Origin: UBA1479 sp040216635
GTDB taxonomy: Bacteria > Pseudomonadota > Alphaproteobacteria > Rhodospirillales > Casp-alpha2
Length of the DNA stretch: 64,000 bases
Assembly: GCA_040216635.1 (NCBI GenBank)
Contig: JAVJOU010000018.1
Location: 124,001-188,000, forward strand
Direction: 5' to 3'
The position numbers were made by a program, and so were the translations under genes. The notes beneath the pieces are model-generated. The model worked only from the letters and a program-made list of their open reading frames with translations. It ran no database searches and was not told the origin of the DNA. This document shows, piece after piece, positions 8,496-17,387 of this stretch. Positions within the stretch are counted from its first letter, which is position 1. Each line of letters opens with the position of its first letter.

Positions 8496-9655
8496 TCCGC
8501 CAATTCACGCATGATGGAAATCAAATCCGATTTTCCTTCGAACCCGATGCCCGGAAGGTCGGGCATGGTGATATGGCCGTCTTCGACTTTGACTGTATCA
8601 GGAAACCCGCCGTACGGCTGGAACACGTCGGGGTAACTTTCGTTGCCGCCCAGGCCCAGGCCGGCGGCGATGTTCAAGGACATCTGATGCCCGCCGTGGG
8701 GGATGCAACGCGATGGCGACCAGCCGCATTGTTCCACCACTTCAAGCGTGCGCAGGTATTCAACCAAGCCGTAAGACAGCGCGCAATCGAACTGCAGCCA
8801 GTCGCGGTCGGCCCGCATGCCGCCATACCGCAGCAGGTTGCGGGCGTCCTGATGGGAGAACAGGTTTTCTCCCGTGGCCATGGCGCCGGGGTAGAATTCG
8901 GCCAAGGCCGCCTGGATTGAATAATCCAGGGGATCACCCGCTTCCTCGTACCAGAACAGCGGATAGTCTCTGAGCATCTTGGCGAAGGCGATGGCCGTTT
9001 CCAGATCGAACCGGCCGTTGGCGTCGACCGCCAATTGGGCCTCGCCGTCGATTTCCTTTAACACGGCTTCGATGCGTGCCCGGTCTTCGTCGATGGGTGC
9101 TCCGCCGATTTTCATCTTCACCACGTTGTAGCCGCGATCCAGATAGCTGCGCATTTCGGCGCAAAGCTGGCTGTTGTCCTTGCCGGGGTAGTAATAACCG
9201 CCCGCCGCATAGACGAAGACCTTGGGATTGGCTTCGATTCCTTTCCGTTCGGCCAGCAGGCGGAACAGGGGCTTTCCCGCGATCTTGGCGACGGCGTCCC
9301 ACACCGCCATGTCGATGGTGCCGACGGCGACGGAGCGCTCGCCGTGCCCGCCCGGCTTTTCGTTTGTCATCATGGCGGCCCAGATTTTGTGCGGGTCTAG
9401 GTTGTCACCGGCGTCGTTCAACAGGCTTCCGGGATCGGCTTCCAACACGCGGTCGCGAAACCGTTCGCGGATCAGACCACCCTGGCCGTATCGGCCGTTG
9501 GAATTGAAGCCATAACCCACGACCCGGCGGCCGTCGCGTACTTGGTCCGTGACCACGGCGACCAGACTGGCCGTCATTTTCGTGAAATCGATATAGGCGT
9601 TACGGATCGGCGACGAGATCGGCTTGGTAACCTCGCGGATGTCGATAATACGCAT
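8492..9655 (-). CDS. tarD: enolase-superfamily dehydratase, probably D(-)-tartrate dehydratase
   Basis: 387 aa mandelate racemase/muconate lactonizing enzyme family member. The N-terminus (MRIIDIREVTKPISSPIRN, then the NSNGRYGQGG region) strongly recalls the Bradyrhizobium japonicum D-tartrate dehydratase studied as an enolase-superfamily dehydratase. The catalytic residues fit with an offset of about two: KMK at 180-182 with base Lys182, metal ligands Asp211, Glu237 or Glu238 and Glu263, and the Asp290-His320 dyad. The expected reaction is dehydration of D-tartrate to oxaloacetate. It is coupled to the hydrolase downstream and diverges from a LysR regulator. The family is certain; the substrate is inferred from remembered similarity. 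Confidence 0.75.
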   Translation of the reverse strand: MRIIDIREVTKPISSPIRNAYIDFTKMTASLVAVVTDQVRDGRRVVGYGFNSNGRYGQGGLIRERFRDRVLEADPGSLLNDAGDNLDPHKIWAAMMTNEKPGGHGERSVAVGTIDMAVWDAVAKIAGKPLFRLLAERKGIEANPKVFVYAAGGYYYPGKDNSQLCAEMRSYLDRGYNVVKMKIGGAPIDEDRARIEAVLKEIDGEAQLAVDANGRFDLETAIAFAKMLRDYPLFWYEEAGDPLDYSIQAALAEFYPGAMATGENLFSHQDARNLLRYGGMRADRDWLQFDCALSYGLVEYLRTLEVVEQCGWSPSRCIPHGGHQMSLNIAAGLGLGGNESYPDVFQPYGGFPDTVKVEDGHITMPDLPGIGFEGKSDLISIMRELAE

Positions 9656-9689
9656 GTGGGAAATATCTCCGGCTGTAGCTGTTCGGGGA

Positions 9690-9710
9690 ATGTTGCTAAG
9701 AGTGATACAT
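9690..9710. promoter_or_regulatory. possible LysR-type operator in the tarD/lysR divergent region
   Basis: The 116-bp space between the divergent tarD-like gene and the LysR gene holds an imperfect dyad with ATGT at 9690-9693 and ACAT at 9707-9710, about the size of a LysR box. This is a visual call only. LysR regulators commonly bind such dyads between their own gene and a divergent target. Confidence 0.25.
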
Positions 9711-9771
9711 GAGGTCCCGGCCGTCCGGCCAATGCCAAGATTGAATTGAGTTATGCGCGAGCCACATTGCC

Positions 9772-10632
9772 ATGGAACTTGACTGGCTGAAGGATTTCCT
9801 GGCGCTGGAGGAGCATGGCAGCTTTTCCCGTGCTGCCGATGCCCGCAATGTGTCGCAGCCGGCGTTCAGCCGCCGCATTCGTGCGCTCGAGGACTGGATC
9901 GGGGCCCCCCTGTTTCGGCGCGGCGCCCAGGGGGCGGATCTGACCCTGGCGGGGGCGCATTTCAAGCCCCTGGCCGGGGACGTTTTGCAGGCGATCGAAC
10001 AGGCCCGGCGTGATACCCGCGCCGTTGGTGAACGGGACACGGCCTCTCTGTCCATCGCCGCGACCCATGCGCTTTCCTTTACCTTCTTCCCCGACTGGAT
10101 TAGGTCCCATGCTGATTTCCGGGAATTAGGCTCTGTCAATCTGGTGTCCGACAGTATGGCGGCCTGCGAGCGCATCATGTTGGCGGGCGAGGTGCATTTC
10201 CTGCTTTGCCATTGTCACGACGGCATGCCGAACCACCTCAACACCGATCGGTTCGAGAACATCGTGGTCGGCGGCGACACCCTTGTTCCGCTGCGCGCGC
10301 CGAAGGGGGAAGAGGGGCGGCTGCTTGGTTACAGTCCTGCCTCGGCGTTGGGGCGTATTCTCGATGCGGCAGCACCGGTAAAGGCTGCGACGGTGGCCCT
10401 AGAAACGGCCTTTACCTCTCATCTGGCAGCGACCCTCCTGACCATGGCCCGGGAAGGACACGGCATTGCCTGGCTGCCCCGCACCTTGGCCGAGGACGAT
10501 TTGCGCGACGGGCGGTTGGTCCGCGCCGGCGATGAAGACTTGGATGTGCCGATGGAGATCAGGTTGTTCCGCGCGCACGACTGCCGCAACAAGGTCGCCG
10601 ACGCGCTATGGGCGGGGCTTAGAGGGGGATAA
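9772..10632 (+). CDS. LysR family transcriptional regulator
   Basis: 286 aa. The N-terminal winged helix-turn-helix is clear at about residues 1-60: DWLKDFLALEEHGSFSRAA, then SQPAFSRRIRALEDWIGAPLF. An effector-binding domain related to periplasmic binding proteins fills the rest. It is divergent from the tarD-like dehydratase and dienelactone hydrolase genes, the classical arrangement for a LysR activator of an adjacent catabolic operon. Tartrate or a related hydroxyacid is the likely inducer, by inference from context only. Confidence 0.93.
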   Translation: MELDWLKDFLALEEHGSFSRAADARNVSQPAFSRRIRALEDWIGAPLFRRGAQGADLTLAGAHFKPLAGDVLQAIEQARRDTRAVGERDTASLSIAATHALSFTFFPDWIRSHADFRELGSVNLVSDSMAACERIMLAGEVHFLLCHCHDGMPNHLNTDRFENIVVGGDTLVPLRAPKGEEGRLLGYSPASALGRILDAAAPVKAATVALETAFTSHLAATLLTMAREGHGIAWLPRTLAEDDLRDGRLVRAGDEDLDVPMEIRLFRAHDCRNKVADALWAGLRGG

Positions 10633-10647
10633 GGAAGAAGAGTAACC

Positions 10648-11718
10648 CTACCCGCACTGCGCCCGGTGGCGCAGCAGGTGATCGGCCAGAACGCAGGCCA
10701 TCATGGCCTCGCCGATGGGCACGGCGCGGATGCCGACACAGGGGTCGTGGCGGCCCTTGGTGACGATTTCCGTATCCTCGCCGGACTTGGTTACGGTCTT
10801 GCGCGGCGACAGGATCGACGACGTGGGCTTGACGGCAAACCGGCAGACCACGTCCTGACCCGACGAAATACCGCCCAGGATACCGCCCGCGTTGTTGGAC
10901 AGGAACTCCACATCATTGCCCTTGGCGCGGATTTCGTCGGCGTTTTCCTCGCCGGTGATGCGCGCGGCCTCAAATCCGTTGCCGATCTCGACGCCCTTGA
11001 CCGCGTTGATGCTCATCATGGCGGACGCCAGATCCTGATCCAGCTTACCGTAAACGGGTGCACCCAACCCGGCCGGCACGCCCGAGGCCACGACCTCGAT
11101 CACGCCGCCGACGGAAGACCCCGCTTTGCGGATGCCTTCCAGATAGGTGGCGAATTCCTCGGCTGCCTGGGCATCCGGGCAGAAGAACGGATTGTTGTTC
11201 ACTTCGTCCCAGTCCAGGCGTGTGCGATCGATTTCTTTCTCGCCCATGACGACAAGGCCGGCCTTGATGGTGATGCCGGGGCCGAGAATTTTGCGCGCGA
11301 CGGCACCGGCGGCAACCCGCATGGCGGTTTCCCGTGCGGACGACCGCCCGCCGCCCCGGTAATCGCGGATGCCGTATTTTTTCCAATAGGTGTAGTCGGC
11401 ATGGCCCGGGCGGAATTTCTCGGAAATCTCCGAATAATCCTTGGACCGCTGGTCCACGTTTTCGATCAACAGGCCGATGGGCGTACCCGTGGTCACGCCG
11501 TCGAACACGCCGGACAAGATTTTGACCTGATCCGGTTCCTTGCGCTGGGTCGTGTATTTGCTTTGCCCCGGACGACGCTTGTCCAGATGAAGCTGGATGT
11601 CTTCTTCCGTGAGGCTTAGGCCCGGCGGGCAACCGTCAACCACGCAGCCGAGCGCCGGCCCATGGCTTTCGCCGAAGGTCGTGAAGCGGAACAGATGGCC
11701 GAACGAGTTGTGTGACAT
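10648..11718 (-). CDS. aroC: chorismate synthase
   Basis: 356 aa, the full family length. It converts 5-enolpyruvylshikimate 3-phosphate to chorismate with reduced FMN, the last common step of aromatic amino acid synthesis. The signatures are complete: the GESHGPALGCVVDGCPPG stretch near the N-terminus, then RRPGQS, the DYRGGGRSSARETA region, and a GGISSGQD stretch. It converges with the LysR gene (15-bp gap) and lies 77 bp downstream of fabI on the same strand, so the two may share a transcript. Confidence 0.97.
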   Translation of the reverse strand: MSHNSFGHLFRFTTFGESHGPALGCVVDGCPPGLSLTEEDIQLHLDKRRPGQSKYTTQRKEPDQVKILSGVFDGVTTGTPIGLLIENVDQRSKDYSEISEKFRPGHADYTYWKKYGIRDYRGGGRSSARETAMRVAAGAVARKILGPGITIKAGLVVMGEKEIDRTRLDWDEVNNNPFFCPDAQAAEEFATYLEGIRKAGSSVGGVIEVVASGVPAGLGAPVYGKLDQDLASAMMSINAVKGVEIGNGFEAARITGEENADEIRAKGNDVEFLSNNAGGILGGISSGQDVVCRFAVKPTSSILSPRKTVTKSGEDTEIVTKGRHDPCVGIRAVPIGEAMMACVLADHLLRHRAQCG

Positions 11719-11795
11719 AGCGATCTCTTTACCAGACGTGGCCTTCTACCACATCAGGCATTACCGGAGCGTAAAAGTTGAAACGCTGATGTAGG

Positions 11796-12608
11796 TTAGA
11801 CGACGGAGATATCCGGTGCGTCCACGGCCTTCATGCCGACGATATTGTAGCCGCAGTCCACATGGTGGGTTTCGCCCGTGACCCCTGATGACAGATCGGA
11901 AACCAGATAGAGCCCGGCCCCGCCGACATCATCCATGGACACGTTCCGCCGCAGCGGCGAATTGTATTCGTTCCATTTCAGGATATAACGGAAATCGCCG
12001 ATGCCGCTTGCCGCCAAGGTCTTCATGGGGCCCGCGGAAAGCGAATTCACGCGGATGCCGTCCTTGCCCAGGTCTTCGGCAAGGTAGCGCACGCTGGCTT
12101 CAAGCGCAGCCTTGGCCACGCCCATGACGTTGTAGTGCGGCATGACGCGCTCGGCCCCGAAATAGGTGAGGGTGATCAGCGAGCCGCCGTCGGTCATCAG
12201 CTTGCGTGCGCGCTGGGCCACGGCCGTGAAGGAATAGCAGGAGATGTTCATGGTCTTCAGGAAGTTGTCGAGCGTGGTGTCGATATACCCGCCCTTGAGT
12301 TCTTCCTTATCCGAATAGGCGATGGCATGGATGACGAAATCCAGTTTGCCCCATTTGTCGGCGAGCGTATCGAACACGGCATCGACCGAGCCCATGTCCG
12401 TCACGTCGCAGGGCAGAACCAGGTCAGAGCCGACACTTTCCGCAAGCGGTGCCACCCGTTTCTGCAGGGCTTCGCCCTGATAGGTGAAGGCCAGTTCGGC
12501 GCCTTGATCGGACGCAGCCTTGGCGATGCCCCAGGCAATGGAGCGGTCATTGGCCACTCCCATGACCAGGCCTTTTTTACCGGACATCAAGGGCGATGCA
12601 GAAGCCAT
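11796..12608 (-). CDS. fabI: enoyl-[acyl-carrier-protein] reductase (NADH)
   Basis: 270 aa from the ATG at 12608 (MASASPLMSGKKGL). The frame is open to 12668, but the upstream part lacks conservation. FabI catalyses the last reduction in each round of type II fatty acid elongation. It has the divergent SDR cofactor motif GVANDRSIAWGIAKA, the Tyr-x6-Lys catalytic pair in HYNVMGVAKAALE, and the conserved LSAGPMKTLAASGI stretch before the substrate loop. This is the triclosan-target branch. It diverges from the BrkB-like gene across 153 bp. Confidence 0.95.
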   Translation of the reverse strand: MASASPLMSGKKGLVMGVANDRSIAWGIAKAASDQGAELAFTYQGEALQKRVAPLAESVGSDLVLPCDVTDMGSVDAVFDTLADKWGKLDFVIHAIAYSDKEELKGGYIDTTLDNFLKTMNISCYSFTAVAQRARKLMTDGGSLITLTYFGAERVMPHYNVMGVAKAALEASVRYLAEDLGKDGIRVNSLSAGPMKTLAASGIGDFRYILKWNEYNSPLRRNVSMDDVGGAGLYLVSDLSSGVTGETHHVDCGYNIVGMKAVDAPDISVV

Positions 12609-12696
12609 GAGTCTCCTCTGATTTTTGTTTGAATACGGGTCTTCCACCGGCCCAGCGCCGATGTGCATTCGGTCAAAATCTTGAGGTTTGCCCGAA

Positions 12697-12720
12697 CCCC
12701 CATGCCATATAGTATGGGGG
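12697..12720. promoter_or_regulatory. 7-bp inverted repeat (CCCCCAT/ATGGGGG) between fabI and the BrkB-like gene
   Basis: Arms CCCCCAT at 12697-12703 and ATGGGGG at 12714-12720 flank a 10-bp centre that contains a -10-like TATAGT (12708-12713). The perfect arms and the position in a divergent promoter region suggest an operator. If the TATAGT is a real -10 element, transcription would begin near 12720, which supports the 12762 start of the downstream gene. Confidence 0.4.
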
Positions 12721-12761
12721 CCGGAACGTCAACGGGGGCTTCTCCCGAAGGGCCGGAGGCC

Positions 12762-14084
12762 ATGGAAAACCGCGATCTAAAAAGACTGGCAAAAGCGGAG
12801 TGGCGCATCTGGCGCGGCGTTTTGGGTATCGCCCTTCGCCGCTTTCAGGACGATCAGTGCCTGCGTATGGCCGCATCGCTGAGCTATACCTCGCTTCTGG
12901 CGGCCGTGCCCTTGACGGCGATAGCCTTCGCCATGTTGGCGGCTTTCCCCGTGTTCGAAGGGGTGCGCGATAGTTTCCAGGACGTTCTGTTCGCCAATTT
13001 CCTGCCCGATGCGGCCGAATCCATGCGCGAGCATTTCGATAAGTTCGTGCGCAATACGGCGACCTTATCCGCCGTCGGGATCGTTGCTTTGGCGCTGACG
13101 GCGGTGTTGCTGCTGGGGACGATCGAATCCGCTTTGAACACGATTTTCCGGGTCACCCGCCCGCGCCGGCTGGGTCCCCGGCTGCTTGTGTTCTGGGCGA
13201 TCATTACCTTGGGCCCGCTGCTGTTAGGCGCCAGTTTCTCGCTGTCGGCCTATTTTTTCGCGGCGACGCAATGGATCGGGGTCGATCCCGCGACGGGATT
13301 CTTCGGCGAAGCGGCCAAGCTTTTGCCGACCACGATCATGATGGTTCTGCTGACCATGTTCTACGTGACCATTCCGAACCGCCCGGTGGCGTTTACGGGG
13401 GGCATCGTGGGAGCGATCGTGGCGGGGTTGCTGATTGCCGTCCTGCGTAAGGGGTTCGGTTTCTACGTCACCCATTTCCCGACCTATCAGAACATTTACG
13501 GCGCCATGTCGGCCGTACCGATCTTCCTGATCTGGATGTATCTGTCCTGGGCCGTCGTTCTGGTCGGTGCGACGCTGGCAGCGACCATTTCCGAATGGCG
13601 CGAAGCGGGCGGCCGGCCGGTACACCTAAGCCACTCCCCGTCTTCACGTTTGACCACGGCGATGGCGGTTCTGGCATGTCTGTACGGCAAAAGCCGGGAA
13701 GGCGGGAGTGCATCGCGGCGGGAGCTGATCCGCGCGGCGCGCGTGTCGTTGGCGGTGCTTGATCCTTTATTGGAGGACCTGCGCCGGCACGGGTATCTGG
13801 AACGGACGTCGCGCAACGGCTGGGTCCTGGCCCGGGACCTGAGCGCGGCAAGCCTGTACGGCCTATATCAGGATTTGGGTTTAGGGCTGAACGACGTGGA
13901 CGAGACGCTTCGGGGGGGCGGCTGGCAGGCGGCCTTAGCCGGGCATCTGGGCGGGCTTCGTCAGCGAAATCAGGATGCGATGGGGATCGCCATCGCCGAT
14001 GTACTGTCCACGCCGGAAGATAATGAAGGATCGGCAGAAGAGGGCAGCGGAAAGGGCGAGGCGACCCTGAAAAGCGTGTCTTAG
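12762..14084 (+). CDS. YihY/virulence factor BrkB family inner-membrane protein
   Basis: 440 aa from the ATG at 12762 (MENRDLKRLAKAEW), preceded by GGAGG only 2 nt away. In-frame ATGs at 12702 and 12714 are alternatives but fall within the promoter-like inverted repeat. The N-terminal 300 residues hold about six transmembrane helices with family features such as AASLSYTSLLAAVPLTAI and the NIYGAMSAVPIFLIWMYLSW stretch. The C-terminal 120 residues are soluble and look like a winged-helix element (LIRAARVSLAVLDPLLEDL). The family was once labelled ribonuclease BN; that activity is not supported, and its function is unknown. It overlaps the convergent DnaJ-like gene by 4 bp. Confidence 0.9.
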   Translation: MENRDLKRLAKAEWRIWRGVLGIALRRFQDDQCLRMAASLSYTSLLAAVPLTAIAFAMLAAFPVFEGVRDSFQDVLFANFLPDAAESMREHFDKFVRNTATLSAVGIVALALTAVLLLGTIESALNTIFRVTRPRRLGPRLLVFWAIITLGPLLLGASFSLSAYFFAATQWIGVDPATGFFGEAAKLLPTTIMMVLLTMFYVTIPNRPVAFTGGIVGAIVAGLLIAVLRKGFGFYVTHFPTYQNIYGAMSAVPIFLIWMYLSWAVVLVGATLAATISEWREAGGRPVHLSHSPSSRLTTAMAVLACLYGKSREGGSASRRELIRAARVSLAVLDPLLEDLRRHGYLERTSRNGWVLARDLSAASLYGLYQDLGLGLNDVDETLRGGGWQAALAGHLGGLRQRNQDAMGIAIADVLSTPEDNEGSAEEGSGKGEATLKSVS

Positions 14085-14947
14085 CTTGCCTTGGCGCCGG
14101 TTGTTTTCGCCCATTCCTTGATGAAGGCCCTGAGTTCCGGGTCGGGCTTTTTCGGCAACATGACCTTGAGCGTTACATACTGATCGCCGGGTTCATCGCC
14201 GTCGCCGTCCTTCAGACCCTTGCCCTTGAGACGCAGGACCGTGCCCGTGTTGGAGTTTTCCGGCACGGTGACGCTGACTTCACCGTTCAGGATGGGGGCC
14301 TTGACCTTACCGCCCAGGACGGCTTCCGCCAAATCGACGGCGACTTCGACGTGGACATCGCGGCCCTCGATGCGGAACCTGGAATCCGTCTCGACAGTGA
14401 CGACGACCAGGGCATCGCCGGGATTGCCGCCGCCCAGGCCGGGCATGCCTTGGCCTTTCAGGCGCAGCACCTGTCCGTCGAGGGTGTTTTTGGGAATGCC
14501 GACCTTCAGGCGTTTGCCGTTGGTCATGCTGATGTATTTGGTGCCGCCCTGTTTGGCGTCGACGGCGCTGAGCTTCAGGGAATAATTAACGTTGGCGCCG
14601 TCGACCTTGACCGATTTTTCCTGGCGTTTCCTTTGGCGGAAGGTTTCGAAAGGGTCTTTCTTCCAGCGTTTGGTCTTGGCCTTACCCTTGGCGTCATAGC
14701 CGGATGTCCGGGTGCGGGCCCGGGGTTGCCCCGTGGCGTCGATATCGCCGTCATCGTACTGCCGACGCCGTTCGGCGTTGGACAGGACTTCGTAGGCCGC
14801 CGTCAGTTCCTTGAAATCGTCTTCGGCCCAGGGGTTGCCCGGGTCCAAATCGGGATGGCGCTCGCGCGCGGCCTTGCGGTAGGCGCTTTTGATCTGATCG
14901 GACGTGGCGGTTTTCGTCACGCCCAGGATCTTGTAGGCATCCTTCAT
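14081..14947 (-). CDS. DnaJ/CbpA-like co-chaperone
   Basis: 288 aa from the ATG at 14947 (MKDAYKILGV). The open frame to 15067 adds unconserved sequence overlapping the next gene. The J domain (residues 1-70) has the HPD motif in ARERHPDLDPGN, so it can stimulate Hsp70 ATPase. A basic linker follows, then two C-terminal peptide-binding beta domains. The cysteine-rich zinc finger of true DnaJ is absent, which places it with CbpA-type proteins. Its 3' end overlaps the BrkB-like gene stop by 4 bp. It lies just downstream of the glycine-zipper lipoprotein gene on the same strand. Confidence 0.92.
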   Translation of the reverse strand: MKDAYKILGVTKTATSDQIKSAYRKAARERHPDLDPGNPWAEDDFKELTAAYEVLSNAERRRQYDDGDIDATGQPRARTRTSGYDAKGKAKTKRWKKDPFETFRQRKRQEKSVKVDGANVNYSLKLSAVDAKQGGTKYISMTNGKRLKVGIPKNTLDGQVLRLKGQGMPGLGGGNPGDALVVVTVETDSRFRIEGRDVHVEVAVDLAEAVLGGKVKAPILNGEVSVTVPENSNTGTVLRLKGKGLKDGDGDEPGDQYVTLKVMLPKKPDPELRAFIKEWAKTTGAKAS

Positions 14948-14990
14948 GACGGTCCCAATCCCCAGCCGGTTTCGAAAGGGCGGGGCGCCG

Positions 14991-15467
14991 TCAGTTGACG
15001 ACGCGCCAGGTCCCGTCCGGTTGACGGCAGGCCGTGCCGGTGGCCTTTTCCGTCTTGCCATCGACAATGATCGAGGTTTCGTATTCGCGGCAGCTGCGGC
15101 CTTCGGCCGTCTGATAGGTGCGCGTCGGTGTCACGCTGCCCGATGCCTTGGAATCCGGGTTATTCCAGGACGATGTCTGATGGGTCTTGTTGTATTCCAG
15201 GGCATCCTGCGCCGTGCGCTGGGCATAGGCCTTATCCGCCTTGTCCAGGGATTTACCCGTTTCCCCGCCAAGCCAGGCACCCGCCAGGGCACCCACGGCA
15301 ACCGCCGCCAATTGACCCTTGCCGCCGCCGAATTGCGAGCCGGCAAGTGCTCCCAGTCCGGCCCCCAACAGGGTGCCGACGGTTTGCTTGTCGCCCTGGC
15401 CGTCTGTTCCGCAGGCGGTAAGCGCCAATGCCAAAACCGCAATTCCGGTAAATTTCACGATCTTCAT
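14991..15467 (-). CDS. glycine-zipper 2TM domain lipoprotein (RT0821/Lpp0805-like)
   Basis: 158 aa from the ATG at 15467. It opens with a lipoprotein signal, MKIVKFTGIAVLALAL followed by the lipobox LTAC, so it is anchored by a lipidated cysteine near residue 19. A glycine-zipper segment rich in GxxxG (GTLLGAGLGALAGSQFGGG, then GALAGAWLGGETG) follows. The C-terminal domain (TYQTAEGRSCREYETSIIVDG, ending CRQPDGTWRVVN) is typical of the 17-kDa-surface-antigen-like group of alphaproteobacteria. It probably sits in the outer membrane or periplasm; its precise function is unknown. It is divergent from pdxH. Confidence 0.88.
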   Translation of the reverse strand: MKIVKFTGIAVLALALTACGTDGQGDKQTVGTLLGAGLGALAGSQFGGGKGQLAAVAVGALAGAWLGGETGKSLDKADKAYAQRTAQDALEYNKTHQTSSWNNPDSKASGSVTPTRTYQTAEGRSCREYETSIIVDGKTEKATGTACRQPDGTWRVVN

Positions 15468-15664
15468 GCCGATGACCTCTTCGAAAATTCGTCCGTCCTT
15501 ATTGCTGCCGAGCGCTGTAATGGGCACAGCATCGGCGCAAGTCTATAGTTTAGACGCGAAAACCCTTAAAATCCCGTATCCGCCGTCATGGACAATACCA
15601 TGGCAAAGGATTATGGCAGACCTTTGACCGCCATTCCGCCACCAATTCGTTGGATTTGAACACC

Positions 15665-16285
15665 ATGGACGACCAGCCCCAAGCCGACATTCCGCCCCGT
15701 TCCCCCGCCACGGACGATCCGATCATAAAGTTTCAGGAATGGCTGAAAGAGGCGGAAGGCAAGGAAATCAGCAACCCCAACGCCATGGCGCTGGCCACGT
15801 CGACGGCGTCGGGCCGGCCCAGCGTGCGCATGGTGCTGCTGAAAGAGGTCGATGACCGAGGATTCGTGTTCTACACCAATCTGGAAAGCCGCAAGGGCGG
15901 TGAACTGGAAGGCAACCCCTTTGCCTCGCTGTGCTTTTACTGGAAGTCCCTGGAACGCCAGGTCCGGGTCGAAGGTGCCGTGCAGCCGGTCGACCCGGCC
16001 GAGGCCGACGCCTATTTCGAAAGCCGCCACCGGTCGTCACGCATCGGCGCCTGGGCGTCGCAGCAGTCCCGCCCCATGAAAACGCGGTTCGATCTGGAAA
16101 AACGGGTCGCCGAGTTCACGGCCAAGTTTCATGTCGGCGCGGTGCCGCGCCCCGATTTCTGGTCCGGTTTCCGTATCGTTCCCGACCGCATCGAATTCTG
16201 GACCGAGGCCATGTTCCGCCTGCACGAGCGCATCGTCTACCACCGCGCCGATGGCGGATGGGAGACGGAACGGCTGTTTCCGTGA
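15665..16285 (+). CDS. pdxH: pyridoxamine 5'-phosphate oxidase
   Basis: 206 aa from the ATG at 15665 (MDDQPQAD); a TTG at 15650 is a weaker option. The FMN enzyme oxidises pyridoxamine or pyridoxine phosphate to pyridoxal phosphate, the last step of vitamin B6 synthesis and salvage. Family features are complete: NAMALATSTASGRPSVRMVLLK, FYTNLESRKG, the C-terminal dimerisation region with RIVPDRIEFW, and the terminal ERLFP. The stop overlaps the GTG start of the cation transporter (GTGA), so the two genes are translationally coupled. Confidence 0.96.
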   Translation: MDDQPQADIPPRSPATDDPIIKFQEWLKEAEGKEISNPNAMALATSTASGRPSVRMVLLKEVDDRGFVFYTNLESRKGGELEGNPFASLCFYWKSLERQVRVEGAVQPVDPAEADAYFESRHRSSRIGAWASQQSRPMKTRFDLEKRVAEFTAKFHVGAVPRPDFWSGFRIVPDRIEFWTEAMFRLHERIVYHRADGGWETERLFP

Positions 16286-17256
16286 GCGAACCACCGGAAC
16301 GCCCGTTTGGCGATCCGCCGTCGTCATCCCAGGCGGAGACCACGGCGGCAACGGGCGGGCTCGACGGTCAGGGCGCCCGGCTGATGCGGATCGCCACCTA
16401 TGCCTCCGTGGCGGTTGCGCTGATTCTTGTCGCGGTCAAATCGGCGGCCTGGACGCTGACGGATTCGGTCAGTCTGCTCAGCACCCTGATCGATTCCCTG
16501 CTGGATGCGTTGGTGTCCATCATCAATCTGGTTGCCGTCCATCACGCTTTGCAGCCGGCGGACCGTGAACACCGTTTCGGCCATGGCAAGGCCGAACCCC
16601 TGGCAGGGCTGGCGCAGGCCGCCTTCATTTGCGGGTCGGCGGCGTTTCTGCTGCTGGAGGCCGGTGAGCGTTTTATCCATCCGAAAGCCGTCGTGCATAC
16701 GGAAATCGGTTATGCGGTCATGCTGTTTTCCATCGTTTTGACCGTGTCGTTGGTGCTGTTTCAACGCTATGTCGTGCGCCGTTCCGGTTCGGTCGCGATT
16801 GGTGCCGACAGCCTTCATTACCAGACGGACGTGCTGATCAATGTCAGCGTTATGGCGTCCCTATTTATCGGCTCTCATTTCGGAATGCCGTTCATTGACC
16901 CGCTGTTCGCCGTGGGCATCGCGGCCTATATCGTGATTGGGGCGGTGAAGATCGGGCGTCAGTCGCTGGATATCCTGATGGATCGGGAACTGGCGGACGA
17001 GGAACGTGCCCGCATTCGCGATATCGTAACCTCCCATGCAGAGGTCCGTGGCATGCACGACCTGCGCACCCGGACTTCCGGTGTCCATGTGTTCATCCAG
17101 ATGCATCTGGAACTTGATCCGGACATGACCCTGTCAAAGGCCCATGAAATCACCCATGCGGTTACGGTGGATCTGCTGGCCGTCTATCCCAATGCCGAGG
17201 TCATCATTCACGAAGACCCTGAAGGCCTTGAGGAAGACCGGGCCGTGTTCCGCTGA
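16282..17256 (+). CDS. cation diffusion facilitator family transporter (FieF-like)
   Basis: 324 aa from the GTG at 16282, overlapping the pdxH stop by 4 nt. The open frame runs upstream through pdxH, but only this part is coherent. It has six transmembrane segments and a cytoplasmic C-terminal domain (VRGMHDLRTRTSGVHVFIQMH). Metal-site residues fit the DxxxD (IDSLLDALV) plus HxxxD (LHYQTDVL) pattern of the FieF/YiiP group, which exports Zn2+, Fe2+ or Cd2+ in exchange for protons. The histidine-rich loop of zinc-specific ZitB types is absent. The ion it carries in this organism is not decided by the sequence. Confidence 0.92.
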   Translation: MSEPPERPFGDPPSSSQAETTAATGGLDGQGARLMRIATYASVAVALILVAVKSAAWTLTDSVSLLSTLIDSLLDALVSIINLVAVHHALQPADREHRFGHGKAEPLAGLAQAAFICGSAAFLLLEAGERFIHPKAVVHTEIGYAVMLFSIVLTVSLVLFQRYVVRRSGSVAIGADSLHYQTDVLINVSVMASLFIGSHFGMPFIDPLFAVGIAAYIVIGAVKIGRQSLDILMDRELADEERARIRDIVTSHAEVRGMHDLRTRTSGVHVFIQMHLELDPDMTLSKAHEITHAVTVDLLAVYPNAEVIIHEDPEGLEEDRAVFR

Positions 17257-17387
17257 GCATCGGCATCTGCATCGGGCCGGTCCGGCAGGTTGCGGTCGCC
17301 AAGAATACGGGTAGGGGGTCGTGGCCCCATAAGCACCGTGTTAGATTGCTCCCTGTTAAAGACAGCAAAGCCGGGCAGAATTTCCCC

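Noticed and set aside
12762..14084. Ribonuclease BN annotation for the BrkB/YihY protein
   Set aside because: The assignment of RNase BN to this membrane family is historical; RNase BN is a metallo-beta-lactamase-fold enzyme, and no nuclease motif is present.
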